A DNA stretch of 64,000 nucleotides, taken from NCBI GenBank assembly GCA_949152475.1, contig OX424562.1, positions 3,658,001-3,722,000 on the forward strand. The letters run 5' to 3'. Position 1 is the stretch's first letter, and each line of letters begins with the position of its first letter. This document shows, one piece after another, positions 11,168-23,200 of the stretch. The translations under genes were made by a program, and so were the position numbers. The stretch is from Terebella lapidaria. Its lineage: Eukaryota; Annelida; Polychaeta; Terebellida; Terebellidae. The notes beneath the pieces were generated by a model. It ran no database searches and was not told the DNA's origin. It was given only the letters and a program-made list of their open reading frames with translations.

Positions 11168-13083
11168 GTGGAATGGAACCTACATCCGTGGAAGTCAACA
11201 GCACATCTGTGCTGCTGAGCCAGGTAATCATACACAAATGAAATATGCGTCATCTTGTCTATAAATTCACATAAAGATCATCTCCTTTTAGTAAAATTGG
11301 ATCCTTTTAGTCGATGGAAATATGTTTTAAACTCCAGGTCGTGAGACTGTAGCTGTTAATCGCCGCGAGGTCAAGCAACGGGCGCAGAAGCGAGTGTTTG
11401 ACTCTGCCGCAGAGATTGTTGCCGAAGTGAGCGCTCCACATTAGCTTCAACACTTTAACACTTGAATGTTGCTTAAATTTGTCAATTCAGAATGTTAGCT
11501 CAATTGTATGTTTACCACATCAAATACCTATTACAGGTCATACAGGAGCATCGAGCCGACAGGGAGCACTTGCCCATGATGCCAAAGCTACATCGCCTGG
11601 CAGAGCAAGCTAATAGTGGCAAACGGCGGTTGAGGCCCCGTCATCCCAAAGATTACGTCCCCGAAGGCTTCCTGAGGAAGGACATCCGTGTTGGGACACA
11701 CCGCCACCTGTTGTACGCTATGCAGAGTATGCTGTCTCACCTGTCATGTGCCCACACGTGGTAAGTATCAATCGGTCATAATTTTTTAGATAAATTTTTC
11801 ACTCTTTTTTCCCATAACTAATTAGTATTACATCTACATTTATTAATATGGCTGGTTTCTATCTTGTTAGGTACATGGATTGGACTTTCAAAGTCACCAG
11901 ACGGCCGTTCCAGCAGCTGTTTTCTATTCATGCATTCATGAAGTCTGGCCGGGCCCTAAAACGAGTACCACTTTGTTTCGTGGTGATGAGCAACCGAGAG
12001 GCCCGTCACTACAAAGCTGTGTTCGAGGCAGTGCTTGAACAGCTCGAGGGTCGGTACGCCCTTCGCTGGGTGGTCCTCGACTTTGAGGCAGCTGCTTGGC
12101 AGGCAGTACGTGCCACTTTCCCAGGCGTGGAGGCCAGTGGCTGCTTGTTTCACTTTACCCAGGTATTTATCAATCAACAACTTCTTTCATAACTTCATTC
12201 ACACACACAATGCAGGTTGTTTTGTTTTCCCAAATTAATCAAAATGTTCTAAATGTTCATAAAAATTCTTTTCTAGGCTGTTTTTCGTCACCTCCAGGAA
12301 GTCGGTCTGCAAGCGGCTTACAGACAGGATAGCGGAACACATTCGGTAAGCAATTGCCATTCAAAGTTCTTCAGATACATTATTATCTGTCCAAATAATA
12401 TGTTTGATATGTTTCGATTTTCCACATTAATTAATGGTGTCTGTTGTATCTTTGCAGTTCTGTCGCAACCTGATGTCTCTCCCCTTATTGCCGAGCAAGC
12501 ACATACTCCCATGTTTTAGCTCCTGGCTGCCGAGGTCCCAGCTGACACCCCCGCCCTGACACGCCTTGTGGAATACATCCATGAAACATGGATTCGGGGG
12601 CGAGTCTTCACCCGTCCCGATTGGTGCGTGTTTCGCCAGCCGATCTGCACCAATAACGACGTGGAGGGGTGGCATTACCGGCTCAATCATCGCGGGAAGA
12701 AAGGTATGTAGCTTATCCAGGTCTGCATAGCTTTTACATTGTTATGCAAATTTTCCGTCTATGTATATAAATGTATATAAATGTAACCTTGTTTCTGTGA
12801 TGATAATTAACTTGTCTTTTTTTCCTACTTCCAGCGAAGCTACACTTGTACTTGTGGATGACGCATACCCTGTTTTCAGGCCAAAAAGGAGCCCGACATT
12901 TCGTGACAACCGCTGATATTTCAAGAGAAAATACCCGTAAACCCATCCCTTCCCCAGTTGAGACCAACCTTGCCCATAAATCCATTTTACTGAGTAGCCA
13001 GGACTATTTGTTTACAAACACGCCCTCGACCATGTTGAATAACCCCCTATTCCTCGGGATTTCTCTATTTCTTATATGACAAT

Positions 13084-14050
13084 TGCAGTCTACCCCAATG
13101 TTAATTTTCAGTCGAAAACGTGATCTCAAGAATATCAGCATATTCGAGGATTTGGTCCTGATTAAAGTCAAGTTCATCTGTCAGTGAAATACGCTTTTTG
13201 GCCATAATTTTTTTTTGGATTATCGAATCAACTTGGAATGTGTCTTAATTGGTTATCATGCTGTAATTTTTCACCGATTTTGAGAATCTTATCTCAAGTA
13301 ATGAAAAAGTTGGCAATCTACCTCAATGTTAAATTTCAGTCCAGAATGGGATCAAATAAATTCCAACAAATTCTGGGATTTCTTGATGTTTATGCCAGTA
13401 CAGAATGAATTTAATGCGTTGATTTGAAGTCGGATGGCATAGTCGCCGTGTATATTAAATAAACATGTTTATTTTGAATCATTATATAACTCAAACATCA
13501 AATAAAAGTCGTTTTTGTGTGCAGACCCTGAAATTCCATGTTGGGGCTGAATTTTCCCGTTGGGGTAGATTACCAACTTTTTCATTTTTTGAGATAGAAC
13601 TCATAAATTCGGTGAAAAATTACGGCATGATACCCAATTAAGACCCACCAAATTTCAAGTTGATTCGATAATCCAAAACAAAACTACGGTCAAAAAGCGT
13701 GTTTCACTGACAGATGAACTTGACTTTACCAAAGAGTGTATAGTGTGATTTTGGACGCAAAGACACATTGGGAGTTATTCTACACAAACATGTTGATTTC
13801 GAAATTTTGCACCGCTGGAAAACCGAGCAAATGTACAATATTATGTGCGGACCAAGAAACTAAATGACAGGGCTAAATTTAACATTGGGGTAGATTGCCA
13901 ACTTTTGCAATTTTCGCGATAGAAGTCTGAAATTTGGTGCACAATTGCCGTTTGAATCTGAGGTGAAACCAAGTTATAGAAAGATACCATTTAGCATCGC
14001 AATTTAAATATCTGCCTAAAACAGTGTAAACAAGCTATAAAAATCAGAGT
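13084..14050. mobile_element. MITE family A interrupted by MITE family B
   Basis: The outer sequence matches the interior and right arm of the family A copy at 3096-3667, ending in AAAAATCAGAGTA. Its left terminal arm is missing. Family B lies inside it at 13163-13731 and starts AAAGTCAAGTTCATCTGTCA, returning inverted at its end as TGACAGATGAACTTGACTTT. Both families share the core GTTGGCAATCTACCCCAATG. No coding sequence. The block lies between the dead transposase gene and DCTN3 exon 1. Confidence 0.8.
13163..13731. mobile_element. MITE family B (nested in family A)
   Basis: Terminal inverted repeats begin AAGTCAAGTTCATCTGTCAG and run through GCTTTTTGGCC and GATTATCGAATCAACTTG on both arms. 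It sits at a TTTA/TAAA position of family A. Other copies are at about 49784-50110 (partial) and 50124-50688. Confidence 0.8.
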
Positions 14051-14266
14051 AGTTCGGACGTACGTGCAAAGAGTGTAAAATACTCTTTGGTACGTGTCTC
14101 TCTCTAAATGAATGCCGCATTGGACTCTCCGCCACCTGGCGAATAAAGTACGAACTCATAACATCTGTCATCTTGGGTTCTCTGTACAGTAAACTGGAGT
14201 ACTGGACCTAGTGCAAATAGATTACTGTGAATCTACCTTACTGTTTATATTCACCTGTTCACCGCG

Positions 14267-17200
14267 ATGTCAGAACAAAATCATGTCGATCTGCTGGAAC
14301 AGAAAATAGAGAACCTGGAAAAACTTGTCTTCGGTGAAGCCAACAAGGATGTGTCCTACCCCAAGGTATACAGGGGGTACACCGTACAGGTGATAAGGCC
14401 GCCAAAGTGATCAGGCCGCCATTGAAAACTATCAAACTACAGGTGAAGTGATGGATGACGAGTTTTATGACACTCGTGCTTACGGGTAAGATAATATGCG
14501 GCCCGATCGCTTTGGCGGCCTTATCGCTTGGTAACCGTATAGTATACAGTACAGTTGACGTGCGGGGACTTAAACCCGAGCACTCCCCAAAATCATCTAT
14601 AGATCTACAACGTTCCAGTGTTTGTTGGTTCTGTTGCGATTTCATTGGGAATTTTGCCGTCCATTATGGCATCATAAATAGAGAAGAAATACGTGATGAC
14701 GTCACTTGTGAAGCACATGATGTATTGACCCAGAGTGTAGAGTATGCCTTGCTCGATTCCCGCTTACAACTTGGTACTGATCCATGCAAAAAACGGCTAT
14801 CGAAGGGCCTGAAAACCCGGGATTTTCGTGTTGGACCAATATCTCCTGAAATACACTTTATGCAGTGTGTGTGTGCCAACAGATGTGTTAGAGGCTCAGA
14901 ACCATGGAATACCTTCATGTCTATTCAATGGAATCATTTTGATGGTCTACAGGTGTATATATTAAATTATATTTGGTATATTTTGAGTTTACATAGTCAA
15001 ACCTGGGAGATATCTGGCAACTTCATAAATCGGTGATATAGCCATTGTCAGTGAATTCATTCAAATTGTTTCAGGTAATATTACTTACCTGAGATAGCTG
15101 GCCAAATCAACTGTCAGAGGCATATTTACCATCAAGGATGAAATTTTCCACAAAAAAAAAAAAAATTTTAAAAAAATCATGCTTGAGAGCAGTTTGCGGA
15201 CGCAGGTAAAGGTTGCCAGAAATCTCTCACATTTCGAATTTAAACTAGAAAATATATCAACTGTATCCAACTTAGACTACTCAAAATGTTTCCATACAAT
15301 GGCTATGAGGATCCCTCGTGGCTCTGACACAGTTATTGGCACATACACACTGATTTTTATGAGATATTGGCCCAACACGAAAATCCCGGGTTTTCAGGCC
15401 GTTCGGTGACCATTTTTTTGCATGGACTAGTACCAAGCTGTAGGCGGGCACCAGGCAAGAGTATGCCTATCAGCTACGGTATCCGTCTTAATCTGCTAAT
15501 TTTGTATCTAGATCTATATACATTTTGTAATACGCACGCTAGTGAACGTACGATCTCATGCATGCATGAGTGTGGAAAATTGCGCACCTGCAAGTGGATA
15601 TAGATCGAGATCTATAACCTGTACCTGATAACTTTCATAACTAACGGGATATGAGAGTTACCTTATGCTATGGTCACATGTCATACCCAGAGGATTCCCG
15701 ACGTATCTACGACAAAAAATTGAAAACTCCGGAAACTGACGGGAATCTCCATGGATGTTCCACCCTGACTCCCGCTTGTGTCATGCACCATAACAAGCTT
15801 TCTGTTCTCTTTGTACAAAAATGTTGTAGGCTGCATTCAATAGCAGGTGTGAATCTGTATTCGGAATTTCAATGGCCTACAATTATGACTTCAAGTCATG
15901 ATAGTTGACGCTGATCATGTGTATGTGTATACATGAATTGTTTTTGTCATTGCAATTCAATGAGCAAATGTCTTTGACTCCTCCATGTTTATGGCGAGAA
16001 AGCTGAGCCAAAAAATTAATCAGATTCATCACATTTGGGTACAAAAGAAGTACTCATTCCATGGTGAACGTGTTTCATGGTTAACGTATGTTGAGAGGAC
16101 AGCACAGACATTACATGTACCACTGATTGGTAATGTCTGAATTATCCATCTTCACCTGTTTACATGTATTGCTCAATCGTATGGTTGACGTTTTGGCAAT
16201 AAACCAATATACATTGTAGATAATTGTATGACTTGAGTGATCTCCAGCAACTGGGCTGCTCAGATATTATCATTGAATAGCTTGAAAAGCTGATTTAAAT
16301 TTCAAAATGTCATGCATTCATGTGTTTTTTGTTTTACATGTGCAGGATACACCCGAGGTTTGTATACATTCTTGTTCTAGACCACTGTATATACACCAGC
16401 ACTTGGTCAGGTTTAATAGATACTAGTAATTAAAACTCTATTAGGTTCCATGTAACATAGAGTAATACAGTTTAATGGTGAACGGGTGAAGTTGCTAGCA
16501 TTGAGTTGGTTGTGGTGAGGACATCTAGCTCGGACACTGGACTCAGTAGGGGTGACATCATCGTAATGCCCGCTATATGCTTAAGTCACATGAAAAAAAG
16601 TTGACATGTGACGTTGTCTCCTAAAACATTTTAGACTGTACATATAGAAGATATTCAAAGCATAAGTCAAAGAACACTGAGATGATGTCACCCGCTGCCT
16701 CTTCACACTCCGAACCGTATAACCCTACAGACGTCTGTAGGGTTATACCAAGATGGCGGAAGGTTTGTAGCTTCGATTTGTTTCAGGCTATTTCGAGGGA
16801 ATTTAATTACCTTTGATACGAAATGAGTTATTCCTTCCAAGGAGCACATCTTAGTTTGTCTGAGGCCGTGTCTGTTTGTTGAGAAGTGTTTTATTTCGGC
16901 GGATTTCTCGATCTCCAGATTCTAGCATGTATAACCCTTTCGTTTGTTGTCTATAACCCTACAGATACTACGGCCGTGAACAGATATAACCCTACCTGCC
17001 GAAACATGTGACAGTTGGGAATCAGTTTAATCCTAGATTTTATCCGCAAAAAACGAACACTTCAGTAGTACAGTAATTGTGATACCATTTATTTTGACCA
17101 TCTGACAATTTGGCAGATATTATGAATTATCCAATCTGATGGTGCAAACAAGAGTTTCAAGTTTGAAAGTATATAATGTACATATACTCAGATTTTTCTA

Positions 17201-20200
17201 ACTCGTTTACAATGTTGTTGCTGATATTTTTGTGATCCTAAATGGTATCGTATCATGACTTGGTATACTTCACCTGTGAGTCAAATGCCAATTTTCATTT
17301 TTAGGTTACCGGACCTATGGTCCGATAACCTATTGGCATGGCGTTGCGTCCGTCGTCCGTCGTCGTCCGTCGTCGTCATCGTCCACATTTTTATCTTTTT
17401 TGTTTACGGGCGAATTCTTCTGAAATTTTGCACAAAAATACTTAAAAATAATTCAGGAAGGAGGTATTTTTTAGTTTTTTGATTTTCGCATTTTTTTCAA
17501 AATGGCGGCCGTTTTCGACGAAAAATGCCTGATTTTGGACTTTGGTGGCCATTTTCTCAAAATCTGTTCAGTAACTTTTTTTCTTTTTGATACATAACAC
17601 TCCTCATATGTACCCCTATGATGTCTATAAATTTCGTTGCACTTGAATCGCTCGAAGTGGGCCATTTTGGCCCAAACTCGGCCAAATGGGACTTTCCCAT
17701 GTTAAATTCTCCTATGCTTTATAATGGGACACATTATGCCTAATATCTCACTTGATATTGAGATTAGAGACTAGGAATCAATTGTGGACATATAGGAAAT
17801 GATATATGCTGAATATCCTCGTGACCTTGAATTTGACCTCTGACCTCAATTCAAGGTCAGAGCTGAAAATGGCTGATATCTCGCTTATTATCGACTCTAC
17901 AGCTTAGCAATCAATTGTGGACATATAGGAAATGATATATGCTGAATATTCTGATGACCTTGAATTTGACCTTTGACCCCATTTTCAAGGTCATAGGACA
18001 AAATGGCTAATATCTCGCTTGTTATCGACTTACAGCTTAGGAATCAGTTATGAACATATAGGAAATGATATATGCAGATTATTGTCATGACCTTGAAGTT
18101 GACCTTTGACCTCATTTTCAAGGTCACAGGACAAAATGGCTAATGTCTTACTTATTATCGACTCTACAGCTTAGGAATCAATTGTGGACATATAGGAAAT
18201 GATATATGCTGAATATTCTGATGACCTTGAATTTGACCTTTGACCGCATTTTCAAGGTCATAGGACAAAATGGCTAATATCTCGCTTGTTATCGACTTTA
18301 CAGCTTAGGAATCAGTTATGAACATATAGGAAATGATATATGCAGATTATTGTCATGACCTTGAATTTGACCTTTGACCTCATTTTCAAGGTCACAGGAC
18401 AAAATGTCTAATATCTCACTTATTATCGATTTTACAGCTTAGGAATCAATTGTGGACATGTAGGAAATGATATATGCTGAATATTCTCGGACCTTGAATT
18501 TGACCTCTGACCTCATTTTCAAGGTCCAAGGACAAACTGGCTCATATCTTGTTCCTCTATTGACTGTATGGCTTGGGAATCAATTGTGGACATGATATAG
18601 AAAATGATATACACTGAATATTTTGATGACCTTGAATTTGACCTTTGCCCCTTCATTTTCAAGGCCACAGCACAAAATTGCTAATATCTCGCTGATTATT
18701 GAATTTACAGCTTAGCAATCAATTGTGGACATGATATATGCTTAATGTTATATATGCTGAATATTCTCTTGACCTTGAATTCAACCAGTGACCTGGCTAA
18801 CATCTAATATATTAAACATTGTCCGGTAACCTATCTTCGGCCCTTGGCCTAATTTTTTTACTCTCATGTTTTCGTTGATAAATATAGCAGCCTATTTCAA
18901 AATTTAGGGAGGGGGGGGGGGGGGGGACACCGAAGTAAATCGGAAAAATTGATGTCCTCCAGATACCTCTGAGTTGTACCATGATATACTTTTATATAAA
19001 CTATAATGTATTTAGGAGCTACCTTCATGGGACAACTTTGTCAATTCATCCCATGATTTACACCAAAGCAGGAAAATATAAGTATATTAGAATGATAATT
19101 TATGAAAATATCGTCACAGAAAAGTTATACTATTCAAATTGCAAGATGAGCATGGCTGGTATGAGGGTTTGGGGGAAAGAAAATGTGCAAAATTGTTGAC
19201 TCTCATATCTCTTCTGAAGTGTACAATCCTGGCGCGTCTCAGTTAAGTACAGACATCGCAATATTAGACGCATACCGTATTGGTCCAAATAGTGGTACTC
19301 GCCCTAATAGCAGAGCGTCCCCTCTTTTGCCCAAAAATGTTCGGTTTTTGTAACCTTATAATTCACTTCATATCTTTCTTATAAGATATTGGAGTGTTCC
19401 AATCCACACATTCATGTTATTTGAATCATAATATAGGGGATTGAAGGATAAATTATTCAGTGTTATTTTTACATTTCACTTCAAGTTTGACCTCACTTTT
19501 GCGCGTGCTGCTGCAGGGGGTCTTGCTTTGGCTCGCCGCGCTACTATTATAGGACAAACACGATATATTTGTTGCTTCTGTTGCTATACCTACATATAGA
19601 TGTTGTTATATTATTATTGTTTTGGAATATTATTGTTTGTGAATAGAACAACATATATGACATTTATGTGTGTTTGAAAAAACATGGCGTCAGACCGCCT
19701 AATAGAATTGCAAAATGAATACTAGTAAATGAAAATGAGAGTATTACCACATCTACAGCCGACTTGTTGGGGATGAAACATAACCACAAATATTATAAAG
19801 TAGATCTAAAAACATACATGGCATCCTTATGTTTCACCATGTTATTATTTTGGTTGGAATCACACTTATACATGCTATAAAATGAGAAAATTTAACACGC
19901 AAAAAATATAATTGTGTCTATTCTTCTTTCGAAATTCTCCATCGGTAGGGTTATACGCGCTGATTGTTAGGGTTATAACTCTGCCGGAGAGCTGTGTCGT
20001 TAGGGTTATACACACGCGTATTTTCTTCTCCCTCTTACCCGCCTCTGACAGATTCAAGACATAACCCGGCCACGCATTATCCATCAGTTAACATCACTGA
20101 ACTTCGACACAACACTGGTTATGTGAATACCGTGACAAAAGCGCTGCAATACACACACATTTCGTGGAAGCGACGTACCTTCCGCCATCTTGCTATAAAC

Positions 20201-23200
20201 CTACAAATATCTGTAGGGTTATACGGTTCGGAGTGTGCTCTTGGCTTCTGATAAATTAACATTCTCACTGCGTAATAAAAATATCTGTAACTGTCCGTTC
20301 ACCTCTCCAATCTCATGCCGGAGTGTTTATATTACTATTTTAGACATACGATACAACAGGAAAAATGTATTGCATCAAACTATGATGTAAACAATGATGG
20401 AAAATAGGATTCCAAGTACCACATACTTTTTATATATTACCTGCCATTCTCATCATGCTTAGTTTATTTGCTTACTAACAATCAATTTGTTTGTTATTGC
20501 CATACTCTGTGCCACACTACAACATTTTGTCTGGGTTGGTGTCCCCCACAAATGAAATGTTTGAATATTAGATTTTGTTGTATACCTTTGATCACAGCAT
20601 GACTAAAATCAGTAAAATTGGTTCCTTCAACGTGTTCAAATGAGAGGAATTTAGTGAGATGTAATACTGGTAATTGGGTTTAATATTACAAAAGTAAACG
20701 GAATTTGCAATTCATTTGACATGTTCGACACCTGAAAAATATTTACAAGCATGTCCAAACCAGGTAGTTGTTCTTGAATTTTCTTGCAGTCATGTGTGTA
20801 GTATGCAGAGCCCTTGGGGAAACATGGAAGATTTCTCTTACACATTGCTATTTCTTACAATATAATTGCGTCCTCTTGTAGTCTAGCTTACATTCCTCAT
20901 GATCCTACTTACTTACACCTCAGATTGCATTCCTCCGCAATCTTATTACGGAATGTAAAACATGCATAACATTCTCAGAAATTGTGGGTATAGAGACTAG
21001 AAGCAAGGATCGTCAATAATAGGATATCCAACTCTGCCCAAAAAGGCGTGATTACGTAATATGACGTGAATCTGATTTGAGCGTGTTGAAACGGTGCCGG
21101 GGCGTTAATAATCAGTATGTGCACATCGATTTGTGATAAACTTGAGCAGAGTTGTGAACGATATATTGAAATGAATGATAGGTGATTGCACCGTAATTGG
21201 ACATCTTCTGCTAGAAGTAGGAAATGCAACTAGGCAAATTACTTGGAGCAATGTGATCAAAACTGATAGTTGAAACTTTGAAAGGGAATCATCGAACCAC
21301 GAAACTTGTTGTGATCATTCTCGTTTTCTATATAAATCTACCATTTTATTTACGAAAAGCTTAACCGGTTAACCGGTCACTGCATCTGTGACCGGTCACA
21401 AGCATTTCTGTGACCTGACCGGTTACCCGTGTACCTGTATTAGCCCTAGTTGTTACCCCTTGTGATTCACTAGGTAAACACATCGGAAGTAATTGCAAAT
21501 ACGTGAAATAAAACATAGAAGTTGTTCATGCCACACACACCTGCAAGGATATTCGGAAACAGATATCTGATTTGAACTACAGCAAAGAAGGTATTTGATC
21601 AAAACTGGAGTTGATGGGAGCCTGAGTGATATGAATTGTCTAACCAGAACAATTACTTTGTAGACATGCTTCATGCTGAGAATGATTTTATCCATCATCG
21701 ATGTAAAATACCATGTGTTCTTTAGGGAACAAACTTGGTGTGAAATTGAGCTATCATAGAGTTGTTATTACAAAACTTGCTGAAATTTACCACAAACATG
21801 TCATTGTAAAAACAAAAAATAGTAACCCGAGCCACATAAGTACATGTATACACCTGACAGATTGTCGACACCTTGGCGCACCTCAAAAAGCAGATGCAGA
21901 CGTCGCTTGCTGAACGACAGAAAGCTCAACCAACACTAAAAAAATGTAAGTGTAGCAAGTCGTAACAGGGTTTCTGTTCAGTGTAGTCTTTTCTGAGTAC
22001 AGAATACAATTTTCTGCTTGATTTCTTACTGACAAGCACTATCGTTTGTTGGATGCCTTGCTACGTGTTAGTCATGTTTTGTTTATGGCAGTGGGAGAGT
22101 TGAACGACTTCCTAGACCCGTCCTTCACCGAGAATTTGACCATCGACCGGGACGCCAAACTCGACATCATACTCGCTGGTCAGTGCTGTGAGCAGACTTC
22201 TGTCCCACATGGACATGGGTATATCGAGTATGGATAAGGATGAATAATTTGTGTGTATTTGACAGAGGAGGACTACATACGAGCTACAGCCACACAGCTG
22301 GAAAAAGTCAAAGACGCAGCAGACGTCCTTGGTAGTGAACACATCAAAGGTCAGTGAACACATCAAAGGGCAATGAACACATCAAGATCAGTGAACACAT
22401 CAAAGGTCAGTAAACACATCAAAGCGCAGTGAACACATCAGAGGTCAGTCAACACATCAAGGTCAGTGAACACATCAGAGGTTAGTAAACATCAAAGGGC
22501 AATGAACACATAAAAAATCAGTGAACACATCAAAGGGCAATGAACACATTAAAGGTCAGTGAACACATCAAAGGGCAATGAACACATCAAGGTCAGTCAA
22601 CACATCAAAGGTCAGTCAACACATCAAAAGTCAGTCAACACATCAAGGTCAGTGAACACATCAGAGGTCAGTGAACATATCAAAGGGCAGTGAACACATC
22701 AAGATCAGTGAACATATCAAAGGTCAATCAACGCATCAAAGGTCAGTGAACACATTAAAGGACAGTCAACACATCAAGGTCAGTGAACACATCAGAGGTC
22801 AGTGAACACATCAAAGGTCAGTGAACACACCAAAGGGCAATGAACACATCAAGATCAGTGAACATATCAAAGGTCAGTCAATGCATCAAAGGTCAGTGAA
22901 CACATTAAAGGACAGTGAACACATCAAAGGTCAGTCAACACATCAAGGTCAGTCAACACATCAGAGGTCAGTGAACACATCAAAGGTCAGTGAACACATC
23001 AAAGGGCAATGAACACATCAAGATCAGTGAACATACCAAAGGGCAATGAACACATAAAAGATCAGTGAACATATCAAAGGGCAGTGAACACATCAAAGGT
23101 CAGTGAACACATCAAAGGGCAATGAACACATCAAACGTCAGTGAACATTGAAGGGCAGTGAATACATCAGTGAACACATCGAAGGGCAGTGAACAAACCA

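Larger units (their letters stand above)
7143..13000 (+). pseudogene. MULE-type transposase gene with PHD and FLYWCH domains, broken, split by a LINE
   Basis: Plain DNA-transposon gene with introns. The exons I can place are about 7143-7393 (PHD finger: CHSDGCQRWHHRTC...WSCNDC), about 7492-7657, 7765-7893 joined to 11175-11223 across the LINE (FLYWCH: GYQYALK, WRCSVRSKALTCKA), 11338-11426, 11537-11760, 11871-12162 (MULE catalytic core: YMDWTF, VVLDFEAAAW, GCLFHFTQ), 12277-12345, 12458-12703 (LPLLP, TNNDVEGWH carrying the third acidic residue) and from 12835 on. GT/AG boundaries fit at most junctions. Defects: the first Cys pair of the PHD finger is in another frame from the rest, exon 2 to exon 3 does not keep frame cleanly, and the 12458-12703 exon contains a frame change followed by a TAG. 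The usual DGTF motif is DWTF. The last exon fades out near 13000. I conclude it is dead. Confidence 0.85.
16704..20237. mobile_element. 3.5-kb terminal-inverted-repeat element with TATAACCCTAC subterminal repeats
   Basis: Ends CACACTCCGAACCGTATAAC at 16704 and its complement at 20237, flanked by a 5-bp duplication CTCTT at 16699-16703 and 20238-20242. TATAACCCTA words point inward on the left (near 16724, 16929, 16961, 16984), and TAGGGTTATA words mirror them on the right (near 19946, 19968, 20001, 20213). The outer copies also keep AAGATGGCGGAAGG on both sides. No transposase is visible. Nested inside are a family A MITE arm and the GGTTACCGGAC element. It is a non-autonomous DNA transposon by structure; the superfamily is not assigned. 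Confidence 0.8.

Noticed and set aside
16704-16760. TAACCC words as interstitial telomere repeats
   Set aside because: They are not tandem; each is TATAACCCTAC set at the ends of a TIR element and mirrored at the other end.
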